A stretch of 64,000 bases of DNA. Source: Hydractinia symbiolongicarpus. Taxonomy: Eukaryota; Cnidaria; Hydrozoa; Anthoathecata; Hydractiniidae. Positions within the stretch are counted from its first letter, which is position 1. Each line of letters opens with the position of its first letter. The notes under the pieces are model-generated. The model saw only the letters and a list, made by a program, of their open reading frames with translations. It was not told the DNA's origin and made no database searches. Shown piece after piece: positions 12,576-22,276 of this stretch. Position numbers and translations under genes: made by a program. The stretch lies in the NCBI RefSeq assembly GCF_029227915.1, contig NC_079886.1, positions 21,242,501 to 21,306,500 of the forward strand, written 5' to 3'.

Positions 12576-13106
12576 GCATATAGATTAGTTTAGTTCATGT
12601 GGTTGTGTATAATTGATTTCTATGAAAGATTAAATTTAAAGCAACTTTGTTTGTCAAGATTTGTGTCAAAGTATATTTATTACATTGTATTTTCGTTGCT
12701 GTCCCATGTTTTGTTTACAAGACTAATCTACCTGCAACAGAACAGATTATTTACCTTAGTACTAACTGACTTCTACTGGAGGACAAGGTTTATTATCTTA
12801 CTTGTACTTTTTCTTATTCATTTTGTCATTTTCAGGAACATGAGAATATTTTTAGAAGGGTTTAAATTACAAAAATTAAGGTCTTTTCAAGCTTTTTTAG
12901 AGTTTAGTGCTTTCAAAAGAATGTGATACTTTCTGTAACTCATTGTGACATGAAGAAAACTGGTTAAGTTTTTAGCTTTAACTTCATGAAGTAACTGGTC
13001 TATCTAGAAGACCTTTCGCAGAGGAGCTTGTATGACTCCCACTAACTCATTTAACAAAAAATTATCAAAATTTTAGGGATATTATTTCGCTTTGTCTATT
13101 CAGTAT
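12576..13106. other. PPCS 3' UTR and intergenic
   Basis: An open frame at 12597-12926 starts just after the PPCS stop. Its residues are hydrophobic and AT-driven and match no family, so I treat it as 3' UTR sequence. The unseen 5' end of the POU6-like gene may lie in this interval or just beyond it. Confidence 0.5.
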
Positions 13107-13256
13107 TTATATTGTTGTTGAAGGTTTGCCATGTCTTAAGCATGTAGCTTAGTGGGCAACGTTTCGGAAGAACCTTCTGCCCGATGATGGAAAAAGAATC
13201 TACCGAAACGTCACCTTATAAACTATCAAGAAATGATAAACCTTCAACAATAATAT
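13107..13256. repeat. Imperfect 150-bp palindrome, Penelope-like motif
   Basis: Left arm TTGTTGTTGAAGGTTT and right arm AAACCTTCAACAATAAT pair at the outside. Inner arms pair ACGTTTCGGAAGA with TCTACCGAAACGT. The whole 150 bp can fold back with arms of about 65 nt. The centre, CCGATGATGG followed by CCGAAACGTC, resembles the degenerate hammerhead-ribozyme core found at the ends of Penelope-like retroelements. No reverse transcriptase or endonuclease coding sequence is present, so this is at most a terminal remnant. Confidence 0.5.
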
Positions 13257-13477
13257 CAAAATTGGTTTGGAAAAAAGTTTTTGCTACAAATCTAGTGAAT
13301 TCTTTGTCTTGCATAAGCTCTCCTTGTAAGAGATTCTTTAATATGTACAGCCCTTTTAATTTTGCATTGTAAAAAAAGTTGATATATGTTTGTTGTAATA
13401 TGGTAAGAATCCTCAGCTACAGATTCTTTACATTAATATTACATTAATATTACATTAATATTTTTTTCTGTTTTTAG

Positions 13478-16165
13478 CTAATAATGAAAACACGCATCAA
13501 CAACAATCACCTGTTGTCAATAGCAACGTCAACTTTTCACACCAACAAGTATGTTTTTTTGCTTTGTTTGTGTAAAAAAGTAGCCATTACCTGAATTCCG
13601 TGAATGTGTGGCTAAATCAAAGTACCATGAAGAAAGAAAGTTCGACAAAGAAACTTCACCGAACCAGCTTTGCCCCAATTTTTTGTATTTTGTAGAAAAA
13701 TTTTTTTTTGCGGTTATACAAAATTTTTACCATTTCTAATTTAAACATTTTGCAGAAGTCTATTACGAGGTAAACTTAGGTTACAGATGGACAAACGATA
13801 GAGCTGTTCTAGAAATGAATCAAAGTACGACTTGTGACAGACAGGACAGAATGAAAACTCAAAAATGACAAGATTGAATATTAATTTCTTTATAACGTCA
13901 GTTTACTAAAGCCATCCATTTATGCAGTTCTGGTGTTTATTTCCTTCTGGGTTATTTTAATGAGCGTTTTAAGCTCTACACAAAAGAGGGAAAAAATTTT
14001 TAAAAAAAACAGGCCGTTGATGACACTAAAATATTGAAACCAATACAAAAATTTTAAAATACATTTTAATTTTTTTATCGTTGCCTACTTGTTGGTGTAC
14101 CGATTACGCCCTTAAAGCCCCAATCACACACGTAAAGTTTTATGCACGCAAAAGTAACCGAGGTTTTTTACAGTAGATTTTGGAGGTACAGAATAAAAAT
14201 AATCAAATCATTCTCAATCTTTATTTTCTTCAGTACCACACACAGACTTCAATGAATGCAGCTAGTTCTGTTTCGTCGAGCATGCCAGGGTTGGCGCCAA
14301 TTAATGTGTACCAACCAAACGCAATCAACACAAAAGCTGGTGGCATGCAAAACGTTCATCTCTTGCATTTGAAAAGCACCAACGATGCTGAAGTCAGTTC
14401 AGACGTAATCACCTCAAATTTGTTAAAGCGTTCAGTCTCTGCGAAGGAGGATAGTGGAGGGTTGACGATTGAAATGCAGGAATTTATTCGCGAATTTAAA
14501 ACGAGAAGAGTTAACCTCGGTTACACCCAAGATGACGTGGGAAGAGAATTGTCTGCTCTCAAAGGGCCAACGTACAGCCAATCATTCATCTCCAGGTAGG
14601 TGCAATAGAAATTTTGGAATTAATGCAGAAAATAACACAAAGGACTGTGTGTCTTCCTCTTTTGACGTACGTCGTAAAAATTGACGTAGGTCAATATCGT
14701 TAAATACTTTTGAAATTTGTTGTTTAAAGATGATAGAATTCTCCGGACGGAATTATAATATAAACAAAGAAAAAATGTCTTGAACCGAATTTGGCAGTGG
14801 CTTTAAATTATTTTTGTATAAATGATTCTTTTTCGCTAAAATAAGTTAACATTTTTAAATTATTTTTTTGGGCTTTCGAAACGGAACAATGCTGAAGCAT
14901 TCAGCTAATTAGAATAATTAATATGATCAGAAAAAGATCAAGCTTTTTTCAGGCCTTAAATCCAAAGCCTTGACGAAAAAGCTAATCAAGGCTGCACACT
15001 TTCGATTATGTACACCATTTTTATTTTTTTATTTAGATTTGAAGGAAAGCAGCTTGGTATGAAGGCGGCTGATCGTATGCGCCCTATATTAGAATCTTGG
15101 ATACAATCCAAAGAAGAAGAACATAACAGAGGGAATAAATTCACAAAAAAAAGACGAAAGCGCACAAGTTTTCCTCCAGAGTATGTAGAATTGTTGACGG
15201 AGCATTTCCAGAAGAATCCGAAACCAACTAATGAAGAGATGCAAATCATTTCACAAAAACTCGATCTCGACATCACGACTGTAAAAGTGTGGTTTTGTAA
15301 CAAGAAACAAAGTATGAAGCGTCTTGGTCAGCCTGTTCAACGGAATACATTACGTGCAGAGCTGGAAAAACGAAAACGCAAGTCAGAAGCAGACATTGCT
15401 GATGTTTTTCCATTGTCAGCTCACGGGCAGCTAAAAACATTACTGCCCGTTTCAACGCCCACTGGCACGGTAACGATGCCATTTTTTATTAGTCCTGACG
15501 GCAATCCAATACCGATTGTTTCTGCCACATCGGGAAATAATGTCACTGTAAATTCAACTTCTCAGGCCGGTGTCACAAACCCATTATCAACGCAACAAAT
15601 TGTACACCTATCTCAACTACCTATACTCACATCAATGGCTGTTGTCAACAATAGTATACATGGATCTGCGACACCGGACGGGGCAACACAACAGATTTTA
15701 TCAAACGGGCGCATAATTCATCCGGGGTCAATTCTACAAATACCAGGGAGCTCCATAACTGCACACCAGCAGATGCAAGGAAATATTTCGCAATCAACTC
15801 CGACAATAAGTGACGGCACAGTCATTATAGCGCCGTCAGAAACATTAAGTGCTGTTCAGGGTACCGACAATAATAACAGAAACATACATATTTTGCCCAA
15901 CACAAACACAACTATGCCCGAGAACGGAATGATGACCGGTGATACTCGCCGTCATATGAACCACAATGAAAACGTTTCCTCGCAGGTGTTGAATAATAAT
16001 GTAAGTCACAACGTGGGCAGTAATGTTGCAACCAAAACGGAGGAGGGCTCAGAGATTTGTGTGTCTACGGAAACCAACAAAAACGATAGTTTACTGCATA
16101 GAACGGTTATTGAAAGAAACGAAATGTCGGTACATGATGGTAAAATGAGTGACGACAATGATTAA
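13478..16165 (+). CDS. POU class 6-like homeodomain transcription factor
   Basis: Three exons are supported: 13478-13548 (poly-Asn/Gln, phase-compatible), 14234-14595 and 15037-16165. The first ATG in the joined frame is 14252, giving 490 aa; the 5' exon suggests a longer N-terminus whose start I could not place. From that ATG the POU-specific domain spans about residues 71-141 (TRRVNLGYTQDDVG, then the YSQS-F-ISRFE core) and the homeodomain about 151-211 (KKRRKRTSFPP to VWFCNKK). The wording of both halves is closest to POU6F1/POU6F2. The homeodomain is unusual in reading WFCNKK where POU proteins have WFCNRR. The long C-terminus is Asn, Thr, Ser and Gln rich, as in activation domains. POU6 proteins bind octamer-like sites in nuclei and act in sensory and neural cells in other animals; the role here is inferred. 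Confidence 0.9.
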
Positions 16166-16297
16166 AGAAATCAGGATAAATACCTGACATCGACAAGTCC
16201 GCATAAGAGCTAATATTTAGCTGACGATAAGTTTACCCTATGAAAAAGTTATAATATGCTTCACAATTAAATTTCAAATTTGGTACCTTAAGGGAAG

Positions 16298-16375
16298 AAA
16301 TTTTCGCGGGAAGAAAATTTCGCGGTTTTCGCGGTTTTTGGAAAAAACCGCGAAATTTTCTTCCCGCGAAAATTT
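16298..16375. repeat. Perfect 32-bp hairpin at element left end
   Basis: The arm at 16298-16329 is the exact reverse complement of the arm at 16344-16375, separated by 14 nt. The arms contain TTTTCGCGGG and CCGCGAAATTTT blocks. The right end of the element has no equivalent structure, so the element is asymmetric beyond its terminal inverted repeats. Confidence 0.85.
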
Positions 16376-16387
16376 TAAAAATTCACC

Positions 16388-17514
16388 GACCGCGAAATTA
16401 AATTCCCGCGAAATTTTTCGAAATTTGTTGACCGCGAAATTAAATTCTCGCGAAAATTTTTGATTTTATTTGCATTGGAATTATAAATTCAGTGAAAACT
16501 GAGAATGGAGAAATGGCATATACATAAAAGTATCTTTTCTAACATAAGAGATGCTCTAAGAATTACAATAATCAATAAAACTTTCATTAATCAATCAGAG
16601 TCAATCGTGATAATCTTTTCCGTTTTCTTCTTGCCATCTCGCCTTTTAGTAGTTGTTTTAATGCTAATGGTCTTGCTAAAAAAACTTCGGATATCTTTCT
16701 GATTGCTCGCTTCATCTTTGGACTTGCTCTTCTTCGATTGGGATGAAGTGGAAGGTAAATTGATGCTTTCCTCGGTCACATTATTAGGTTGTAAAAAGGA
16801 TCCCAGATTTTCCTCATTCTTGGGTTCAATGTACAATTCCTCTATAAGTTGTTTATATTTTTCCATCAACAGAAGGTTAATACAAATACCAGCAATTTTC
16901 ACTGTGATTTTACATGGAATCTCCATACCGCCTTGAACGATGGGAGAGCGTCTATAATGTTCACTTGTAAGCTTGGCATTAACGATTGCTCCTCTATCCA
17001 TGAAAAATTTTGTAACACGCGAGATCTCTCGTGGAAGATGACCAACTGCATTTGTATCTCCTATTTCGCAAACCTTGATCGCGAAACGATCAAAGGGATT
17101 TCCAAACTCGTGATGACATTCTAGAAATTGTTCTCTCTGAGGATTCCAAAAGCTTTTATAATAATGGTATCCTCTTACTGCTGCTGAAAATTCGAAAACT
17201 TTACTGTACGCCATCTTACAGTGACAGTAACTTTCTTCTGTACTTTCTTGTTTCCTTCTTGTCTCAATAAGTTTGTCCTCATTGTTTGACTCTCTTTTAC
17301 TTCAGTCTCCTTTACTTCAGCGAGTAAGGGGTTTCCCCCTCGAAGAAGACTTTGATAGAAACGCATTTGACTTCATTATCGATGATGAATGTAACGAGTA
17401 ATTAACAATTTAGAAAGACTATTTTTTCTCGACCGCGAAAATTATATTTTTTTCTCGACCGCGAAATTAAATTCCGCGAAAAAAATCGTTTTGATCAACC
17501 GCGAAATTAAATTC
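16388..17514 (+). repeat. Subterminal direct repeats (iterons) of the HIRAN element
   Basis: The motif CCGCGAAATTAAATTC occurs at about 16390-16405, 16432-16447 (left side), 17459-17474 and 17499-17514 (right side), with a degenerate copy near 17433. All copies run in the same orientation at both ends, unlike the terminal inverted repeats. Such arrays are typical of binding sites for the protein that recognises the element, but that role is inferred. Confidence 0.7.
16591..17214 (-). CDS. HIRAN-domain protein with PIP box, transposon-encoded
   Basis: This is an intact 207-aa single-exon frame inside the element at 16286-17538. Residues about 6-105 form a HIRAN domain: EFSAAVRGYHYY, then FDRFAIKV and VGHLPREIS, the usual HIRAN core. 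HIRAN domains in HLTF/Rad5 helicases bind free 3' DNA ends; no helicase is present here. The C-terminal half is low complexity (STSSQSKKSKSK) followed by QKDIRSFF at residues 172-179, a canonical PCNA-interacting (PIP) box of the form Q-x-x-I-x-x-F-F. A basic stretch (KRRDGKKK) is a likely nuclear signal. The final IITIDSD matches the hydrophobic-then-acidic pattern of a SUMO-interacting motif. Together these suggest recruitment to replication forks or SUMO-PCNA. The domain assignment is strong and the role is inference. A diverged, broken homologue lies in the pogo-like element at 8705-11751. Confidence 0.85.
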   Translation of the reverse strand: MAYSKVFEFSAAVRGYHYYKSFWNPQREQFLECHHEFGNPFDRFAIKVCEIGDTNAVGHLPREISRVTKFFMDRGAIVNAKLTSEHYRRSPIVQGGMEIPCKITVKIAGICINLLLMEKYKQLIEELYIEPKNEENLGSFLQPNNVTEESINLPSTSSQSKKSKSKDEASNQKDIRSFFSKTISIKTTTKRRDGKKKTEKIITIDSD

Positions 17515-17540
17515 CCGCGAAAATTTCTTCCCTTAAGGTA

Positions 17541-18044
17541 GCCAAACTTTGTATATTATTATAGGCTTTAAAACATAAATAAATAACGATAATCAATCTC
17601 ATGTTAAATAAACCAGGTAAAACATGAGACAGCTGTTACCTGTGGAGGTACAAATTTTGATTGTTTTAGTCAATAGCTTTACTACTAGAGACCCAGATTG
17701 AGATGGCTTTTAGGCTGAACAAGTGGTAATGTGATATTTTGCAGACAAAAATTAATGAAAACCAACTTTATTTTTCAGAACAACTTATCCTCTGTAAAAC
17801 GATTGCATTTATTGTTTATAAAATAAAAAAAAGAAATGCTTACATTAGCAAAAAATTGCCAAATTTAGGTCGTTTTGGCATTTTACGGACTATATTGACA
17901 AATAATAGGGTGAAAATCATCTTGAATCTAAGTCATCAGTGTATAGCTACTAAAAAAACACAATGAAAACTTATACCTGTAAAGGTGACCCCCTGTCTCC
18001 AAGAAGCGAGTTTATCAAGATATTATCGATAAAGCAACAAATTT
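17541..18044. other. Intergenic, no gene seen
   Basis: AT-rich sequence between the HIRAN element and a repeat copy. AATAAA at about 17577-17582 is a candidate polyadenylation signal for the POU6 transcript if it reads through the element. An open frame at 17739-17966 has no recognisable homology. Confidence 0.4.
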
Positions 18045-18213
18045 GATACTCTGGGGTAAATATAAAATTGATAAAAAACGACATTCTTTAAATTACCGCG
18101 AGTTTTAGGTGAAAGCTTGGTGAAAGGCGTGGCTTTACAAGTTTTAATTAATGATCATGACTTTGAACCAGTTGCAAAAATCTTTCAAAGTTCACTGGCA
18201 ATGTAAAACTACT
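18045..18213. repeat. Interspersed repeat, copy 1
   Basis: GGGGTAAATATAAAATTGAT, TTAAATTACCGCGAGT, GTGAAAGGCGTG and GTTCACTGGC recur in the same order in the copy at 19342-19665. The two copies are diverged, so it is an old non-autonomous element. It lies downstream of GATAD1. Confidence 0.6.
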
Positions 18214-18910
18214 GGCACATTGCACAGAAGAACAAGGTTTTTTGCCTTTTCTCTATTTAAACATCAAATCCTATAATAAAGCTTCTAGCCCCAATAACTC
18301 GAACCGAAATTTTATACTGCGTTTACACGTAACCATATTCATGTATCATACAGGAAAGTGGGAGCCAATATGTTCCACCATAGCAATTAATTTAAACCGT
18401 ATTTCAAGATGCCAGTATGTTCTGAGAAACAACAGTACGCATAATTTCGTGCGGCGGGGATGATTTTCGTGCACATGCTTACATCACTCTTGTACTGGAA
18501 GCCATTTTTAATTTCACTGCGAGATTGGCATAACCGAAATTTATGCGTCCTTACAGATATCGCTAAAAAATATCTGTTTTATTAAGCGCGTGTGAGGTCC
18601 AAAATTGGTGAATTTACCTTTTCGAGCATCCCACGCTTAAAATATGGCGCTAATCAGAAAAAACGCCAACCTTCTCACCAGACCTTTGCTAGTCTTTTTG
18701 TAAAGTGGACAACGTAAATTTAATGTTTGTAATTAGAATTTATAATATATTAGCCACTTGCAATTTTTACCACCTTTACATTCCTAGAGCCCTTTTGGTT
18801 CTTGATGCACCATAAAAAAGAAAAGAAAATATCGGCGGAAAAAAATTGGCCAGCAAAAAAAGGAGTCTGTAAAAAAAACGATAAAAGATTTTGATCGGTA
18901 GAAAATATTA

Positions 18911-18916
18911 TTTATT
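18911..18916 (-). terminator. Candidate GATAD1 polyadenylation signal
   Basis: TTTATT on the plus strand is AATAAA on the minus strand, about 160 nt past the GATAD1 stop codon. It is the nearest canonical signal I noticed; use of this site is inferred. Confidence 0.4.
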
Positions 18917-19072
18917 GAGCCATAATTTATACCGACTTTATTACCCGAAAGGTATACAAAAAATAGGTCGATACACAAAGTGCTAGGTGAAAATATTTGT
19001 AGAGTGTTGAAAAAAGGAGCAAAATAAATAATCGTTTTTCATCAAATAACAAAGTAAACAAAACAGATCTTC

Positions 19073-21075
19073 TTAAGTCTTGTCTTCAACAATGTTCTCC
19101 ACCGGAGAGACAATTTCAGTTTCTTTATCTTCGGTTATTTTTTCTTCTGTAAAGTTCGTATCTTTCATACTTTGAGCGACATAAATTAAATTGTCAAGAC
19201 TCGATTGCGTTCGATGGTATGGTGGATGCACACCACGTGCTTTAAACAAATTCGTAGGAGCGTGACAAACAAAACTAAAACACTCCATCGGTCTTGCAGT
19301 TTCCTCGTCTAAACCTGAAAAGATCATAAAAAGTTAACGAATGTGATACCCTGGGGTAAATATAAAATTGATGAAAAACGTCAGCCTTTAAATTACCGCG
19401 AGTGTGAAGTGAAAGGCGTGACCACGAGTCTGTTTTATGTAAGTTTAGCTACTTTCGCAGTTGCTTTATTTGCAAAAATTATATTTTCCAGGCATTTAAA
19501 AATTGACGAAAAACTACAATTCGCGAAAAAAATTCGCGTAAAGTGCCACAATTTGCGCTATTTTATTTGAAACTTTACAAGTTTTTTATTATGGATCTCT
19601 GGCCTTAATCTGTTTGTCGCAAAGATCCTTGTATAAGTTCACTGGCTATGTGAAAACTAGTAGACTGGCTTCATTTCGGGATGGAGTCCGACTAAAGTTA
19701 AGTTGTAGTAATGAAATGATAAAATGTATGAAACTATTTGAGGGAATTAAAATTTATATGGATTGAATTTCTCCAAAAACAAATTTTTTTGGTAATTTGG
19801 TAAATTTTATTGAGGGGCAGCAATAACTGTGTGGCGTAGTTTCAGAACTCCTTTGAACAAAAATGCTTTAATTAATTCTGACTTCTTTGTCAGAAAGGGT
19901 TATTTCTCCATAATTAGGTTTTAAAGAGTATCTAGTTGAATTTAATATTGACCTTATTTAAAATTAATTCAAGCAAAGAATGTACTGATGAGTAAATAAT
20001 TGTGCTGGAACAAACCTGGCACAAACAGCATGGGATCGAAATGATGTAAATTGGCAACCGTTGGAATTAACCAGGTAATCACAGCACTTTTCTCACAAAA
20101 ATCATCTTGCAGAAAGCCACGTAACTGTGCGAAATACGTTCCTCCATGGATATCACTTGTGCAAACGATATCACCCACTTCATACAGCAGTCCCTATGAT
20201 TAAAAAAAAAGTTATATAGAGATATATGTTACAAGATTAGATATTTATAAAAGTTATTTGTACATATAGAATTAGGAAATAAACAATATCCTGGGTGGGC
20301 GGTAGTAGATGTGAAGAGGAATAAAGTTGAACACTGGAATTTCCCTAAAAATGTGTCTAAAAAATGTGTATTCGGTAATTTTTTTGGTGATGCCAAGTCA
20401 AGTACAAAAAAATTCCAGTCCTTCCATGTTAAAATCTGTAATTTCCTGGTTTAGGTTTTGGATCAAAAGATTATACATGCATTAACAAATAAATACACTT
20501 ACATCATGATAGATACAGTTCGACGCTACTATGGATGCAACACCTTTTGTGGATTTAAATGGTTTCTTTTTGAATAAATTACGTCTATTTTTTGAATTTC
20601 CATTTTTAATTATTCGATCAGCGTATACTCCATTTGTAAACTTTTTATTTACCTTGCTTTTTCGTTTTGATATTCTAACTGCAGTAGGTGCATCTTTAGC
20701 TCTTGCACTTGTATTTGAAGTCACATTTCCCACACTATTGTTTTTCCCATTAATAGTGCTTTGAGCAGAGTTGTTCTTTATTCGTTTTAAGTGACAGATA
20801 TTACAAATAATTCGTTCTACGTCAAGTTTTCTCCACATAACACAGTCTTGAACATTACAATCAAAACATTGCAAAGTTGTTTCAGAAGTTTTAACTGGAC
20901 AGACATCAATATTTTTTCCAACATTTTTCACTGCAACATCAGTATTTTCCATGTCTATATCATTGTTTTTAATTTCTTGGTTTAGCAACGTTGAATTTTC
21001 AGCACATTCATCTTCTGCAGTGACTGCTGTAGATTCTGTAGGCACATGTTCTTGTTTTGTACTGTCTTCATCCAT
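19073..21075 (-). CDS. GATAD1: GATA zinc-finger domain-containing protein 1 homologue
   Basis: Three exons splice in frame: 20503-21075, 20016-20193 and 19073-19314. Exon 1 has an acidic, Ser/Thr-rich N-terminal extension of about 67 residues that human GATAD1 lacks, then a GATA-type finger CFDC-x17-CNIC, then a basic linker (ISKRKSKVNKK). Exon 2 carries YEVGDIVCTSD, YFAQLRGFLQDDFCEKSA and ITWLIPT, the conserved GATAD1 core that resembles a BAH-like fold. Exon 3 continues with MECFSFVCHAPTNLFKARG and an acidic tail. Human GATAD1 belongs to an H3K4me3-associated complex with KDM5A and EMSY and acts in the nucleus. The order and spacing of blocks agree with the human protein throughout. Intron 2 (19315-20015) contains a repeat copy at 19342-19665. 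Confidence 0.92.
19342..19665. repeat. Interspersed repeat, copy 2, with an insertion
   Basis: This copy matches 18045-18213 at both ends: GGGGTAAATATAAAATTGAT and GTGAAAGGCGTG at the left, then ACTTTACAAGTTTT and GTTCACTGGC at the right. About 140 bp of unrelated sequence (19428-19570) splits it; that insert has CGCGAAAAAAATTCGCG-type motifs like the TIR elements. The copy lies in GATAD1 intron 2. Confidence 0.6.
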
Positions 21076-21615
21076 TGCTTTTAAATAAAGAACATGTTAT
21101 GTAATTTGTACAAAAGTGTTTACATGTTCTTTGTAAATGATAAAAACTAAGATGGTTAAATTATTTATTTAGTTTGTATCTGTTATATACTGGCTAGATT
21201 TAAAGTGTCCTAATATTTGTACTGGATAAGCCTTCTGTTTCTACTAAAATAGAATATTTCAGAATGATTTTTGTGGCAAAAATAAACACTTTACTCTGAC
21301 TTTAAAAGTGATAAAAAATGTTTTGTTGTTATAACGAAATATTCCTTGGTAGAGACAGGTTTTCAGCAAAATTTTAAAGACAATCAAGCTGAATGATTAA
21401 ATCATTGTTCGTTGTCAGGACGCTATTAGTAGATAAAACTGGTTGCAGTTTTTGGTGTGGAATTAAAAAAGCCTTGAGAACAAACAATCAATTAAACTAT
21501 GGCTATTAAACTTTTGCCTCCCCTCCACCTCCCGGTGAAATTTCAAAAATGGTGGATGTAGCACAAATTTGATTCGTCAATTAAGCAAAATGTCAATCAT
21601 CACTACGGGAACAAA
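21076..21615. other. Intergenic region upstream of GATAD1
   Basis: This should contain the GATAD1 promoter and 5' UTR on the minus strand. I see no defined element and no exon. Confidence 0.4.
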
Positions 21616-21963
21616 GATAGATAGATAGATGTGCTTATTTTACATGGCTAGCCTCACAAATATTGAGGGATATATATACCCTGTCTAATATTTCCGGGAG
21701 AGGCCATGACTTAGATGGAGAGTCCTAGAGTATTAAATGCTCATTTTGAGCTATGCAGACCCAATTAGGGCCTGCGCTCTACTAGACAACTCCCGGCAAC
21801 ATCCAAACAGCCCACACAGTATGCCATCTTTCCAATTTCCCTCACATAGTTCGGGTTAACCCGGGGCTATGGTAACATTCACTCGCCCATGTTGAATCGC
21901 TGTCAAGAGGAATCGAGCCCCAGTCTCCCACACAAAGTACGAGAGCTATAACCACTAATCTAC
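21616..21963 (-). mobile_element. tRNA-derived SINE, copy 1
   Basis: Reading the minus strand, the head is tRNA-like: a box A-like TAGATTAGTGG, and a box B at about 21910 (GGCTCGATTCC, one mismatch to the consensus). The body is shared with 62447-62802 over its whole length, and the 3' end is a short GATA/CTAT microsatellite tail at 21616-21632. The tRNA-like region is too diverged in the arms to be a functional tRNA gene. No clear target duplication is visible for this copy. Confidence 0.8.
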
Positions 21964-22276
21964 AAAGCTGAACCGATTCACCAAGGCCGTCATCAAAAAT
22001 ATATTGTGTTTGCATCCTCCAAACTCACTTTTGGTAATAAAAAAGATATTTTTCAAAAATAATTTTTTTCGCAGAACTAATTTATGCAAAATTGACAAAA
22101 CTCGCGAAAATTAATTTCCGTAAAAATTAATTCCTTTAGGGCACTCCTGCCTGTGACTACTGACAGTTTACAGAGCAGCGAAAAATGGTCTACAAACGAT
22201 GTTGAATGGCGCTATACCGTTTTGGCCCTGGAAACGAATTTGCTAGCTCTGGTCTGAAAATCCCAGGGAAAAATAT

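Larger units (their letters stand above)
16286..17538. mobile_element. HIRAN-carrying inverted-repeat transposon
   Basis: Both ends begin CCTTAAGGGAAGAAATTTTC and match perfectly for 27 bp in inverted orientation, flanked by TA on both sides (16284-16285 and 17539-17540). An alternative reading is a TTAA duplication (16288-16291 and 17533-17536), with termini starting GGGAAGAAATTTT. The element is about 1,253 bp. Its only gene is an intact HIRAN protein on the minus strand (16591-17214), with no transposase. Subterminal direct repeats of CCGCGAAATTAAATTC occur at both ends, and the left end carries a 32-bp perfect hairpin. The shared core AGAAATTTTCGCG links it to the pogo-like element at 8705-11751. 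It lies 120 bp after the POU6 stop codon. Confidence 0.85.

Noticed and set aside
12597-12926. 109-aa open frame after PPCS
   Set aside because: Hydrophobic AT-driven composition, no family resemblance; fits 3' UTR.
13184-13372. Frame starting MMEKEST as first exon of POU6
   Set aside because: Its start lies inside the palindrome and it has no donor giving the phase needed to join 13478.
17175-17366. 63-aa minus-strand frame upstream of the HIRAN gene
   Set aside because: It overlaps the HIRAN start in another frame and has no recognisable motif; likely 5' UTR of the element transcript.
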